From assembly GCA_017410165.1 (NCBI GenBank), contig JAFQRH010000024.1, positions 1 to 64,000 on the forward strand: DNA of 64,000 nucleotides, read 5' to 3'. Origin of the DNA: Alistipes sp. (GTDB taxonomy: Bacteria > Bacteroidota > Bacteroidia > Bacteroidales > Rikenellaceae). The position numbers were made by a program, and so were the translations under genes. Shown one piece after another: positions 18,583 through 27,070 of this stretch; position 1 is the first letter of the stretch, and each line of letters opens with the position of its first letter. The notes under the pieces were generated by a model. That model was not told the DNA's origin, searched no databases, and saw only the letters and a program-made list of their open reading frames with translations.

Positions 18583-19962
18583 CTATTTGATAATCAAATC
18601 AACCCTTTCATCCTCCATCGAATCCTCATCTTCGGTGTCGATATCTACATTAGAGTTGTTTTGATTCGATTCGGTACGAAAATTATTAAAATAGTCACGC
18701 CAACCCTCTGCTGCCTGATATTCATCAACAAAGTCATCACCCACAACGAGTATAATACTTCCCACTTGTCCGACAAATACGTTGTTGCCCAATGTTGGGG
18801 GCACCTCCGGTTTCAAAATCACTTTGACAAGTGTGGTACACCCGTAGAACATTTCGTCTGAAATTACGCTTATTTGCTTCGGTATTGTGATGGTTTCGAG
18901 CTTTGCGCAGTTCTTGAACGACGGCAACATTGTCAGCGAGTAGAAGTACTCCAACTCGTTGAATCGTGTGACGTCCGACGGAATCGGATAGAGAGATTGG
19001 TCAGGAAACGCTGTTATACCCGCTATCTCTACCATTGATAATTTGCCGTCCTTGTTCATATCGAAGTGGGTTAGACAGTACTCGCGCATTGCACGGTCTT
19101 CGATGGTTAGATGATCGACCAGAAAACCGGCTACGTTTGTATTGTAGGCATATCCGTTGCTCAACTTTGCAGAGGTGAACGATGCGGAGAATGTCGTAGT
19201 GGAGGTTTCGAGCATAATTTGACGTTCGGTTGCTTCCGAAGCGGGAATTGCAGCGTAAACACTACGTACGCCCGTTGTGGATGCCGAACCACCCGGCGAA
19301 AGGGCTATTTGTCCGGTATATGGCACGAATGATAACGAATTTCGATTGGCGTTGTTTTGCAAGTCGAAAGCATTGGTGACATTGGTCAATATAACCCGAT
19401 TGATGCCCGTCGAGGATGGTATGTCGGACAAACTAATCATCACATAACTCATAATGAACGAGAACGACAGCGAGCAGTTGTTAAACGACGCCCCGTCTGC
19501 CACAACGGTAGAGTACACGCACAATGGCACGCCTCCCGTAGTGCCGCGCTGTTCGGACATATCTATATGTATGCCGTCGAACGCGATTTCGGTGCTGTTG
19601 TCTTGTGCCGGATAGAGGTACGTTATCACATCACCGTTACGGATGGTTCCGCTAATCGAGCCGGAAAATGTTGTTTGTGTTCCGCTTGCATCTGCCGTAA
19701 GTTGTCCGCCAAGAATCTTACCCGTTGTGTGGTTTATGACCGAAAGTTTGTCTCCCACTGCCCATTTGATTCTCACGGTGTATTGCGATGAGGCACGCGT
19801 TTGCGACTCCTCTTCGCCCGTCGGATTGTCTATGACAGGCAATTCGGGAAGTTTGGCATTCAATGTCACGTCAAAATCACCACTTGCCACTATCTGTTGC
19901 GTTGGTTTTTCGCACGAGAGTAGCAAGATGATGATTGATACGAATAGTGTGCATCGTTTCAT
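18583..19962 (-). CDS. Fimbrillin-like lipoprotein with EF-hand-like and LRR segments
   Basis: A 459-residue lipoprotein with lipobox LLLSCEKP (Cys17). Residues about 60-290 have the fimbrillin-like pattern: KWAVGDKLSVINH, VITYLYPAQDN and CSLSFSFIMSYVMISLSDI, ending with a VYAAIPASE segment. FDMNKDGKLSMVE near residue 320 resembles a dockerin/EF-hand calcium loop. One or two BspA-type LRR units follow (FKNCAKLETITIPKQI, FYGCTTLVKVILKPEV). The tail is acidic and ends in DLIIK. It is the third of four genes transcribed together from 22084; gaps are 4 and 3 bases. It is likely a surface-displayed adhesin or a fimbrial tip component. Confidence 0.8.
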   Translation of the reverse strand: MKRCTLFVSIIILLLSCEKPTQQIVASGDFDVTLNAKLPELPVIDNPTGEEESQTRASSQYTVRIKWAVGDKLSVINHTTGKILGGQLTADASGTQTTFSGSISGTIRNGDVITYLYPAQDNSTEIAFDGIHIDMSEQRGTTGGVPLCVYSTVVADGASFNNCSLSFSFIMSYVMISLSDIPSSTGINRVILTNVTNAFDLQNNANRNSLSFVPYTGQIALSPGGSASTTGVRSVYAAIPASEATERQIMLETSTTTFSASFTSAKLSNGYAYNTNVAGFLVDHLTIEDRAMREYCLTHFDMNKDGKLSMVEIAGITAFPDQSLYPIPSDVTRFNELEYFYSLTMLPSFKNCAKLETITIPKQISVISDEMFYGCTTLVKVILKPEVPPTLGNNVFVGQVGSIILVVGDDFVDEYQAAEGWRDYFNNFRTESNQNNSNVDIDTEDEDSMEDERVDLIIK

Positions 19963-19966
19963 ACGC

Positions 19967-21052
19967 TTATGCTACCGGAATGGTCGTATCCACTTTACCC
20001 ATCGACGCCTCGTCCTCGGTTTGGAGTGTTACGCCGGCACCCTTATCGTCGCTGCTGAGCGTGATGCGTACGTTGTTTAGGCAGTTGCGCTTTACCTGTA
20101 TAGTCTTTGTGCCCAAATCCTGCGTTACGCCGATACCGCGTTTCCACGTCAACTTTACGGTCATATTCTCGGTGTAGTTGTCGGCATACAGCCAAGCGTT
20201 GTACGTGTCGTAGAACGCAATAAACTGCTCCTCGCTCTCGTACGATGTGGTTGCTGTCGTATTCTCGATAAACGTGCGCGTATCGTTGTATATCTGTACG
20301 GTAACCTCACCGTCCGTTACTCCCGATAATTCGTATTTGAGGCGGAAACCGGTGCGTTTGAGTACAAAGTCCAGCGTTGCTACCTCGCCCGTCGGCGTGT
20401 ATTTGTTCACTTCGCCATAGAACCAATCGGTGCAAGTAGGGTAGCGTACCTCTTTCAGCGAACCTTCGCGAATGCTCTTAAATTCGAATGCCGAATCATA
20501 CGAATAAGTGCTTACATCCGTAGCATCTACACCTTTGTAATAGTGCAGGTAGTTGTTGGAGTTGTAGAAAAACTTATTAGTACAAAAATACCAGTTATTA
20601 TCCAAATATCCCCAACGCCTGCTCCTATCATCAGAATAATACTTATAATAGAAAAACGGTCCTACATAATTAGTAGGAGGATTGTATGAGTGCTGTTTAC
20701 TTACAAGCACTCCATTATTAGTTAAAGAAAAATAGTCGCTTAAATGTGATTTTGCATCGCGTACCATAGCCATACGGATATCGTATGTTGAGCCGGTCTT
20801 TAAGTTAAGTTGCATCTTCGATACATCGTCGAAAATACCCATCGCGAATGGCTCTCCGCCTTTATACACCTGCACGGCATAGAGGTCGTTGAGCGAAGCC
20901 GAGCCACGTGTTAATTCCTCCTCCGAGATGGTGATTTCGCCCACGGTGTTGAATGTTACAAGGCAGTCGCGGCCCTCTTCGATAGCCATATCTTCCTTCT
21001 GGCACGCCAACGCGAGGAGTGCTAATAATATAATGGTAAATATCTTTTTCAT
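19967..21052 (-). CDS. Fimbrillin-type lipoprotein, paralogue of its neighbour
   Basis: A 361-residue lipoprotein (lipobox LALACQKE, Cys17). It shares with the next gene upstream the order: beta-rich start ending in ELTRGSAS, DLYAVQVYKGGEPFAMGIFD, a KLKTGSTYDIRMAM-like strand, a variable Tyr/Asn-rich centre, and a C-terminal strand VKRNCLNNVRITLSS. These alternating strands fit the fimbrillin/Mfa-like fold, in which the conserved Arg near residue 50 (TRGS) can be a processing site for an Arg-specific protease in related fimbriae. It is the second gene of the operon, 9 bases after the first. Assignment to fimbrillin is by pattern only. Confidence 0.75.
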   Translation of the reverse strand: MKKIFTIILLALLALACQKEDMAIEEGRDCLVTFNTVGEITISEEELTRGSASLNDLYAVQVYKGGEPFAMGIFDDVSKMQLNLKTGSTYDIRMAMVRDAKSHLSDYFSLTNNGVLVSKQHSYNPPTNYVGPFFYYKYYSDDRSRRWGYLDNNWYFCTNKFFYNSNNYLHYYKGVDATDVSTYSYDSAFEFKSIREGSLKEVRYPTCTDWFYGEVNKYTPTGEVATLDFVLKRTGFRLKYELSGVTDGEVTVQIYNDTRTFIENTTATTSYESEEQFIAFYDTYNAWLYADNYTENMTVKLTWKRGIGVTQDLGTKTIQVKRNCLNNVRITLSSDDKGAGVTLQTEDEASMGKVDTTIPVA

Positions 21053-21061
21053 AGGTCGTCG

Positions 21062-22084
21062 CTAATTTTCAGGTTTTACAATAATGTCGATAAGGCCGTC
21101 GGTGTTCAAGCCGAGGTCAATAAGGTTCTCCTCGTTCAACTCCTCCTCCGTGATGGCAAGCGATGCACCTGAGAGGTCCGGATTGAGGACGATATTGACG
21201 GTGGTCATCACGTTGCGCTTGAACTGCACATTCTGGCTTTGGCTCAAATCCCACAGCACGCCACGATTACTATCGTAGTTCATCTGAATCGTTGCTACGT
21301 GAGGTAAATCATTTGCATAAACGCCCGCAACATCAGGGAATGTGTAGATGCGCTCTGCGCCGGCATCATCTTTGGAATAAGTGTACGAGTAGAAGTCGCC
21401 GGCGCGCACGGTGAAGGTACCCTCCTTAACACCCGATACGACAAATTTGGCTCCGAAAACCGCACGCTTCAAATAGATGTCGATGGTACCGTTAGGTACG
21501 GGAACATAGTCGGATGTGATACCGTAAAAGCGATTGATATTCGGTGAGTATGTCGAGTAGTTGGTTGTCGATGGCGATTCCACCGATGCAAGGTGTGTTT
21601 GACTGCTACCCAAACCGGTAAAATAGCTCGAAGTGCCAATGATAAACGAGTTGCTGATAAGGGTCGAGTTCGATGCGCTGGTTTGGAACGGATAGCAATA
21701 ACCCGAATAAGCGTTGTTGAATGCCTGACCATAATATATGGTGTTTTTAGCATCCTTGATTAATGTACAATAGATTTTGTACTTGTGGTTGGAGAGTAGC
21801 GTGATACTCATATCAGCCACATTGTCAAACAAACCGTAAGCATAGATGTCGTCCTGTACTCCGTCGCCCTCCTTGTCGTAATAAACATTCATCGCATATG
21901 CATCCGTAGATGCTTCGGCACGCGATAGAGGTTCGGTTGTTACATCAATCTCGCCACCAATCGAGAAAGAGACGGTGTACGCTTCGGCGGAAGGTGTCGG
22001 TGTGCCCGAATCTTCCTTCGAGCAAGATGTTGCCATCAGTGTAAATGCGACCAACGGCAACAGCAAACAATGCGTTAGTTTCAT
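21062..22084 (-). CDS. Fimbrillin-type lipoprotein, first gene of the operon
   Basis: A 340-residue lipoprotein (lipobox ATSCSKED, Cys21). After the lipobox come VSFSIGGEIDVTTEPLSRAE and the segment YAMNVYYDKEGDGVQDDIYA, the latter with a calcium-loop-like DKEGDGVQDD. The later parts align with the 361-residue neighbour (VADMSITLLSNHKYKIYCTL; VQFKRNVMTTVNIVL). A duplication is likely. The gene is 61 bases downstream of palindromic element B, which with its twin at 10914 suggests shared control of surface lipoproteins. Expected location: outer-membrane surface. Confidence 0.75.
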   Translation of the reverse strand: MKLTHCLLLPLVAFTLMATSCSKEDSGTPTPSAEAYTVSFSIGGEIDVTTEPLSRAEASTDAYAMNVYYDKEGDGVQDDIYAYGLFDNVADMSITLLSNHKYKIYCTLIKDAKNTIYYGQAFNNAYSGYCYPFQTSASNSTLISNSFIIGTSSYFTGLGSSQTHLASVESPSTTNYSTYSPNINRFYGITSDYVPVPNGTIDIYLKRAVFGAKFVVSGVKEGTFTVRAGDFYSYTYSKDDAGAERIYTFPDVAGVYANDLPHVATIQMNYDSNRGVLWDLSQSQNVQFKRNVMTTVNIVLNPDLSGASLAITEEELNEENLIDLGLNTDGLIDIIVKPEN

Positions 22085-22145
22085 TGTGTTACCATAATTT
22101 AATTTACCGTAGCATCTCCTGTGCGGTGGGGTAGTAATATAAACA

Positions 22146-22354
22146 GAAAGTGTGGAGATGATTCCCGTTTATTTAATCGAAGGTTGTGGAAAGACCTGAC
22201 AGTAATAAACGATACAATGCCCCACACCTGTATATAGCAATACGTCGGTATGGGGTACATACCAATATTATATATACAAGAAATAGGTGTTGCTCGTCGT
22301 CCTACTGTCTTGAAAATTTCCACATTTTCGATTAAGGACTGCGAAAACACTTTC
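22146..22354 (-). promoter_or_regulatory. Palindromic element B, candidate structured RNA leader
   Basis: About 209 bases with ends GAAAGTGT and ACACTTTC, the same as element A. Inner segments pair: TTAATCGAA (22173) with TTCGATTAA (22327), TGTGGAA (22184) with TTCCACA, and GACAGTA (22198) with TACTGTC (22303). An inner hairpin GGTATG-GGGTA-CATACC lies near 22247, and CACACCT pairs with AGGTGT. The alternative pairing GTGTGG/CCACAC is also present. Most paired bases differ from element A but remain complementary. It lies 61 bases upstream of the four-gene lipoprotein operon. Confidence 0.72.
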
Positions 22355-22469
22355 TATATGTCTGCTGCTCTGGCAAGATATACCATTCAGCACTACAAAA
22401 TTAGAATTTTTTTTGCAAACGAACAACACCTTGCGGGGCATTGTTCGTAAAATATATCTTATTTATGAT

Positions 22470-22580
22470 GGTTTGGTTTGGTTTGGTTTGGTTGCGCGCC
22501 CTTAAATTCTTGAAATTCCCTAAACTCTCTAATCTCCCTAAATTCCCTGATGTCCTTAACTTCCCGGAACCTCCTTAAAA
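22470..22580. repeat. Short simple repeats in a 545-base gene-free stretch
   Basis: Between element B and the XRE gene (22355-22899) no gene is supported. It holds a run of the 5-mer GGTTT (22470-22493) and, at about 22511-22580, a degenerate 9-bp repeat of the type TCCCTAAAT. The remainder is AT-rich and unremarkable. Confidence 0.75.
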
Positions 22581-22899
22581 TGCCACCCAACCCACAGAGT
22601 AGGGCCAGATAAACAAAAATGATGTAATATGTACGTTATGTTAAATTATATAGGTATTACATCGGAAATACATTATTTATAAATATCTTTGTATCATACA
22701 TCGTGAAAGGTGCATATCACAGATATACAATATATTATATTGGTATCGGTGTCGATTTTAACCTTCCGAGAATCGTATAAAATAAAATTTGTGACGGACG
22801 GTGCACAAAATTCGGCTCGTCGCGCGTTAAATTTTTCGTGACAGCCGGGTTGCCAGATAAGTCGCCGGCTCTGTCGAAGATGCGCAGCGCACACGGTCG

Positions 22900-23349
22900 T
22901 TATTTTCGTGGGGTGAACGCCTCGAATGATTTGTCGGCATAGACAACAATCACTCGTTCGATGCCGGCCGACGATCCGACCACGCGAGCAATATCTGCCA
23001 TCTGCTCGATTGCTCCGGTGTCGGTACGTTGCGTCGTTGAACTCGCTGCTTCCGTCTGATGAGCGAAAACTCCGGAGGAGAGACCATCTTCCCTCGATGC
23101 GTCATTTTGAACAGCGGACCGACCATCGCCACCGGCCGCCACATTGTACATCTGTTCGGCATCGCCAAGCAACCAGTAGGGGTTAATCTGCGGAAAACGA
23201 TTGACAATTTTGCAGATCAACTCAAAACTCGGATTGTTGCGTCCGCTCAAAATATGCGACACTCCTGCTGGTTTTATTTCGAGCATCTCCGCCAACCGAC
23301 TTGCAGACAAATTCTCGTTCTGCATCAAAATTCTCAATTTTTCCTTCAT
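22900..23349 (-). CDS. XRE-family transcriptional regulator
   Basis: A 149-residue regulator. Residues 1-65 form a helix-turn-helix of the Cro/CI type: LSASRLAEMLEIKPAGVSHI with the recognition helix SHILSGRNNPSFELI, then INPYWLLGDAEQMY, a sequence common in Bacteroidales and phage repressors. The rest is low in structure (Ala/Ser/Gly rich) and ends in a short strand-rich stretch VERVIVVYADKSFEAF-like segment. The gene is monocistronic with a perfect promoter at 23365-23396. Palindromes of the form TTTACA-TGTAAA overlap that promoter and recur through the next 480 bases, so it probably represses itself (inference). Confidence 0.88.
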   Translation of the reverse strand: MKEKLRILMQNENLSASRLAEMLEIKPAGVSHILSGRNNPSFELICKIVNRFPQINPYWLLGDAEQMYNVAAGGDGRSAVQNDASREDGLSSGVFAHQTEAASSTTQRTDTGAIEQMADIARVVGSSAGIERVIVVYADKSFEAFTPRK

Positions 23350-23360
23350 TTTTGCTATTT

Positions 23361-23847
23361 TTTACAAATATAAATACTTTTTACAAAATCAACAAATAAA
23401 TTTACACATTTGTAAAATGTTAATAACTTAGCAATTTGTTTACAACTGTAAATAACACAAATAAGGTTAAATCGCGCTCAAAAATTCGCCTTTATCTAAA
23501 CTTTATAAAACATCGCTTAAATAGTTGGTATTTAAGTATAATAACCATTATAATAGTGCGCATAACGTGTATATATCGGATATATGTCACTACCCTGCTT
23601 AAAATACAATGTTTTACTTTCGTTAAATCGTGTAACTTATTGATATTTGGCAATATAATGTATAAAATAACAAAAATTGAACACGGATAAATTTGATAAA
23701 ATCTTGTACATTTTTAGACGTCTTTCTGCTTTACAAATGTAACACAAAACCAAGGTAATTAACAGCCATTGTGTTTAACAAATGTAATAAATGCAAAATA
23801 ACAAAAGTTGTAAAGTTTTACAAATGTAAATTGAACAGTTGTAAATA
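23361..23847. promoter_or_regulatory. Array of TTTACA-nn-TGTAAA operator-like palindromes
   Basis: Copies are seen at 23361 (TTTACAAATATAAA), 23401 (TTTACACATTTGTAAA), 23439 (TTTACAACTGTAAA), 23730 (TTTACAAATGTAAC), 23774 (degenerate), 23817 (TTTACAAATGTAAA) and about 23834 (degenerate), plus half-sites. The stretch 23350-24011 has no convincing gene; it is AT-rich and otherwise holds only the HIT terminator. Confidence 0.7.
23365..23396 (-). promoter_or_regulatory. Promoter of the XRE regulator
   Basis: On the minus strand, TTTG (23393-23396), 20 bases, then TATATTTG (23365-23372): exact consensus and spacing. The first operator palindrome overlaps the -7 element. Confidence 0.85.
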
Positions 23848-23954
23848 GTGAAAAATTTTGTAAAATTGGAGTCTTTCGATAAATGATTCACTAAATTTTA
23901 GCCAGATTGCCGGCAGAAGATATATTATGTTAAATATGCGTATGCGCGGATAAA

Positions 23955-23996
23955 TAAAAACGCCCTATATATTGTTGAATATAAGGGCGTTATAAA
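23955..23996 (-). terminator. Terminator of the recA-relA-HIT transcript
   Basis: On the minus strand, AACGCCCTTATAT and ATATAGGGCGTT form a long stem followed by TTTATTT. It lies about 20 bases after the HIT gene stop. Confidence 0.82.
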
Positions 23997-24011
23997 GTTG
24001 TTAACAGCGTG

Positions 24012-24398
24012 TTATTTGCTCAACTCTGCTGCGATTTCCGAGAACTCATCCGGAGTTAATTTGAGCTTTTCTTTGCGAAAATCGACGTCATTTTCGGTGT
24101 TCATCGGGATTAAATGGATGTGCGCGTGCGCTACTTCGAGCCCGAGCACCACCATTGCGACCTTTTTACATCCTGTTGTTGCCTTAATTTTCGCTGCAAT
24201 GGATTTTGCGAAGAGTGTCATACCTGCCAACGTCTCGTCATCGAGGTCGAACAGATAGTCCACCTCGCACTTCGGAACGACAAGCGTGTGACCTTTTGCC
24301 AACGGGTTAATATCGAGGAATGCGAAAAATCTATCATCCTCCCCCACTTTGTAGCAAGGTATCTCCCCCGCTATTATTCTTGAAAAAATTGATGCCAT
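24012..24398 (-). CDS. HIT family nucleotide hydrolase
   Basis: A 128-residue histidine-triad protein of the Hint branch, which hydrolyses adenosine phosphoramidates or related nucleotide conjugates. The N-terminus SIFSRIIAGEIPCYKV and the triad HAHIHLIPM near residue 98 are diagnostic, with LAKGHTLVVPK between them. The length is normal. It is the last gene of a run beginning at recA (recA, relA, His-tailed membrane protein, HIT), with gaps of 13-30 bases, and it is followed by a strong terminator. Confidence 0.94.
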   Translation of the reverse strand: MASIFSRIIAGEIPCYKVGEDDRFFAFLDINPLAKGHTLVVPKCEVDYLFDLDDETLAGMTLFAKSIAAKIKATTGCKKVAMVVLGLEVAHAHIHLIPMNTENDVDFRKEKLKLTPDEFSEIAAELSK

Positions 24399-24417
24399 AG
24401 CGTAACTGTTTTTTGAG

Positions 24418-24810
24418 TTAATATGAATAGAAGTCGTCGTGATCGTGGTAGTGGTAATGGTGATCGTGGCGTGTGCAGAAGAGCTCGTGGTAAATCATTA
24501 CCTTCATCCAATCAACCTCTCCCCAACGCGGCACTCTTTCGACTCTCGGCTGCGACGGTTTCGTGTCTTGCTCGCTCTTACGCTTTGAGTTGCTCTCCTC
24601 CTTTTTTACGAGCGAATACTTGGCGCACTCCTGACGCAGTGGCGGCAGTTCGGTACCCGTACAAGTCGTAAATCCCTCCTTGTCCGACAGCGACTCCGGC
24701 TCTCTATCCTCTACTGCGGGCTTCGGACCCTCAATGACGCGTAGCAACGCACGAAATAGCGCGTATATGCCCAATATTGTCAATACCAAGAAGATTACAA
24801 ATGAAAACAT
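24418..24810 (-). CDS. Small membrane protein with His-rich tail
   Basis: A 130-residue protein. Residues 1-25 form a membrane segment (FSFVIFLVLTILGIYALFRAL). The middle is hydrophilic and charged, with Lys/Glu/Ser runs. The C-terminus is unusual: RHDHHYHYHDHDDFYSY contains six His and several Asp and Tyr residues in 17 positions, resembling metal-binding tails. It lies between relA and the HIT gene in a probable operon. The role is unknown; metal binding at the membrane is only a guess from composition. Confidence 0.7.
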   Translation of the reverse strand: MFSFVIFLVLTILGIYALFRALLRVIEGPKPAVEDREPESLSDKEGFTTCTGTELPPLRQECAKYSLVKKEESNSKRKSEQDTKPSQPRVERVPRWGEVDWMKVMIYHELFCTRHDHHYHYHDHDDFYSY

Positions 24811-24840
24811 ACTCTATCTGTTTTTATGGTTCGTACTCGG

Positions 24841-27057
24841 CTACTCTTCCTTGCTCTCTGCACCTCGTTTGACGCTTTCAATGCCCTTTACGTGGCGGAA
24901 CTTGTCCATCAAGGCGTTGAGTGCGTCGGCATCCTGTACGTAGATGCTCAAAATACCCTCGAAAATGCCGTCGTGACTACGGATGGATACCTCGCGTATA
25001 TTGATGCTGAAATCGTCCGATACGATATGCGTAATCTCCAACAACAGCCCCATACGGTCGATGCCTCGCAACTCGATGGTCGAGAGGTACGATACCGCTT
25101 TGTGTTGCGACCATTTGATTTGGTCTTTAATGATATTCTTGCCGAAGAGCGATGCCAATCGGTTCAGTTCGTTGCAGGTTGATTTGTGGACGAAAATCTT
25201 ACCCGTTGTAGGGTCTTTGAAGCCCACAACGCTGTCGCCCGGCAACGGATTGCAGCACGTCGCGATGACGAATTGATCGTCGCCCTGAGATATCTCGCTG
25301 CGGCCGTTATCTTGCTCCTCGTCGGTGTCCGTGTTGTCCGAATCGCGCCACAATTTCCAGAATTTCAGAATTTTGCTCGCCGAGTTGGATTTCAGAATCT
25401 TGTCAAGGTTGTCCAATACGATGATTCCTGCACCGATTTTGCTGTACAACTCGTCTTTGTTGTTGCATCCATACGCAGCGAGTACTTTACGTAGCACACG
25501 ACCATTTATCGAGACGTTGTATCGCGCCAACTGCTCCTCGAAAACTGCCTGTCCGTGCTCGATATTGTTTTGGCGTTCGCGCTTCAAGAAGCTCGTAATC
25601 GCCTGCTTGGCTTTGGTTGTCGTTACGATGTCGAGCCATTCGGCCTTCGGCTTGGCGTTGTCGGCCGTGATAATCTCTATCTGGTCGCCCGACTTTATAT
25701 GCTTGGTAATTGGCTCGATTTTGTGGTTTATCTTCGCGCCAATCGCCTTGTTTCCGATTTTGGTGTGGATGTCGTATGCGAAATCCAGCGCAGTTGCACC
25801 GAATGGCAATCGACGTTGTTCGCCCTTTGGTGTAAAGACGGCAATCTCGGATGTGTAGAGCGACAAGCGGAAGTTGTCCAAGAACTCTACGGCATTCTCT
25901 GTCGGACTGTTAAGTGCATCGCGGATTTTGCTCAACCAGTTGTCAAAAGCGTCATCGCTCTGCGAGAGCGTCGCCTTCTTGTATTTCCAGTGCGCCGCAA
26001 AACCGCGCTCGGCAATCTCCTCCATACGTTGCGTGCGCACCTGAACCTCTACCCACTTGCCGTCGGGGCCCATTACGGTCGAGTGCAACGCCTCGTAACC
26101 GTTTGCTTTCGGCATACTGATCCAGTCGCGCAGACGGTCGGGTTTTGGTGCGTATATGTCTGTAATCGAGGAGTATATCTGCCAGCATTGCGTCTTTTCC
26201 GAAGGGAATGGAACGGCTTGGAAAACGATGCGGACGGCAAACAGGTCGTATATCTCCTCGAACGGAATCTGCTTGCGCTGCATCTTGGTCCATATCGAGT
26301 ATATACTCTTTATGCGGCCGGATATCTCGTATTTGATATTGTTCTTGTCGAGAGTTTCGATAATCGGGGCGCAGAATCGGTCGATATACGCCTGACGCTC
26401 CGATTCGCTTTCGGCAATTTTGCGCGATATGTTCTCATACTCCTCCGGGAAGCGATACTTCATACAGAGGTCTTCCAACTCGCTCTTAATCGGGTACAAT
26501 CCGAGACGATACGCGAGCGGAGCAAACAGATGGATGGTTTCACCCGTAATCTTAATTTGCTTATTGCGAGGCATATACCCCAGCGTTCGCATATTGTGCA
26601 GTCGGTCGGCAATCTTGATAAGTATCACGCGAACGTCGTCCGAGAGTGTGAGCAAAACCTTTCGGAAGTATTCGGCTTGTGCCGAGGTGTCGGCATTAAA
26701 GACGCCCGACATCTTGGTCAGGCCATCGACCATTGTGGCGATTTTCGTTCCGAATATACGCTCGATATCCTCGACTGTGTACTCGGTATCCTCCACGACG
26801 TCGTGCAGCAGTGCCGCCACGACCGACTTGACACCCAAGCCAATCTCCTCGACGGCAATTTTGGCTACCGCAATAGGATGCAAGAGGTAGGGCTCTCCTG
26901 AACGGCGCCTTACCCCTTGGTGTGCCTCCTTTGCTAAAAAGAAGGCGCGTTTGATGAATTTCCAATCTTCGTCGTTCTTACAAATCTTTGTGCAAGAGAG
27001 CAGAAGGTCGTTATACGCATCATTTATAAGTTTCTCATCCTCTTTGCTGTAATCCAT
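24841..27057 (-). CDS. Bifunctional (p)ppGpp synthase/hydrolase, RelA/SpoT family
   Basis: A 738-residue stringent-response enzyme. Domains in order: HD hydrolase at about 50-200 (LHDVVEDTEYT holds the catalytic HD; IKIADRLHNMRTL), synthase at about 240-360 (EISGRIKSIYSIWTKM, YDLFAVRIVF, NGYEALHSTVMGPDG), TGS at about 405-465 (VFTPKGEQRRLPFGATALDFA), and a C-terminal ACT domain. The intact HD motif suggests that it both makes and degrades (p)ppGpp. It lies 13 bases downstream of recA on the same strand. Confidence 0.95.
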   Translation of the reverse strand: MDYSKEDEKLINDAYNDLLLSCTKICKNDEDWKFIKRAFFLAKEAHQGVRRRSGEPYLLHPIAVAKIAVEEIGLGVKSVVAALLHDVVEDTEYTVEDIERIFGTKIATMVDGLTKMSGVFNADTSAQAEYFRKVLLTLSDDVRVILIKIADRLHNMRTLGYMPRNKQIKITGETIHLFAPLAYRLGLYPIKSELEDLCMKYRFPEEYENISRKIAESESERQAYIDRFCAPIIETLDKNNIKYEISGRIKSIYSIWTKMQRKQIPFEEIYDLFAVRIVFQAVPFPSEKTQCWQIYSSITDIYAPKPDRLRDWISMPKANGYEALHSTVMGPDGKWVEVQVRTQRMEEIAERGFAAHWKYKKATLSQSDDAFDNWLSKIRDALNSPTENAVEFLDNFRLSLYTSEIAVFTPKGEQRRLPFGATALDFAYDIHTKIGNKAIGAKINHKIEPITKHIKSGDQIEIITADNAKPKAEWLDIVTTTKAKQAITSFLKRERQNNIEHGQAVFEEQLARYNVSINGRVLRKVLAAYGCNNKDELYSKIGAGIIVLDNLDKILKSNSASKILKFWKLWRDSDNTDTDEEQDNGRSEISQGDDQFVIATCCNPLPGDSVVGFKDPTTGKIFVHKSTCNELNRLASLFGKNIIKDQIKWSQHKAVSYLSTIELRGIDRMGLLLEITHIVSDDFSINIREVSIRSHDGIFEGILSIYVQDADALNALMDKFRHVKGIESVKRGAESKEE

Positions 27058-27070
27058 ATCACTTGAAGTA

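Noticed and set aside
23436..23690. 84-residue plus-strand frame in the AT-rich operator region
   Set aside because: It starts at TTG, has low-complexity Ile/Tyr/Thr-rich content, and begins inside an operator palindrome; not credible.
25555..26901. 448-residue plus-strand frame opposite relA
   Set aside because: Antisense shadow with no recognisable domain; relA is certain.
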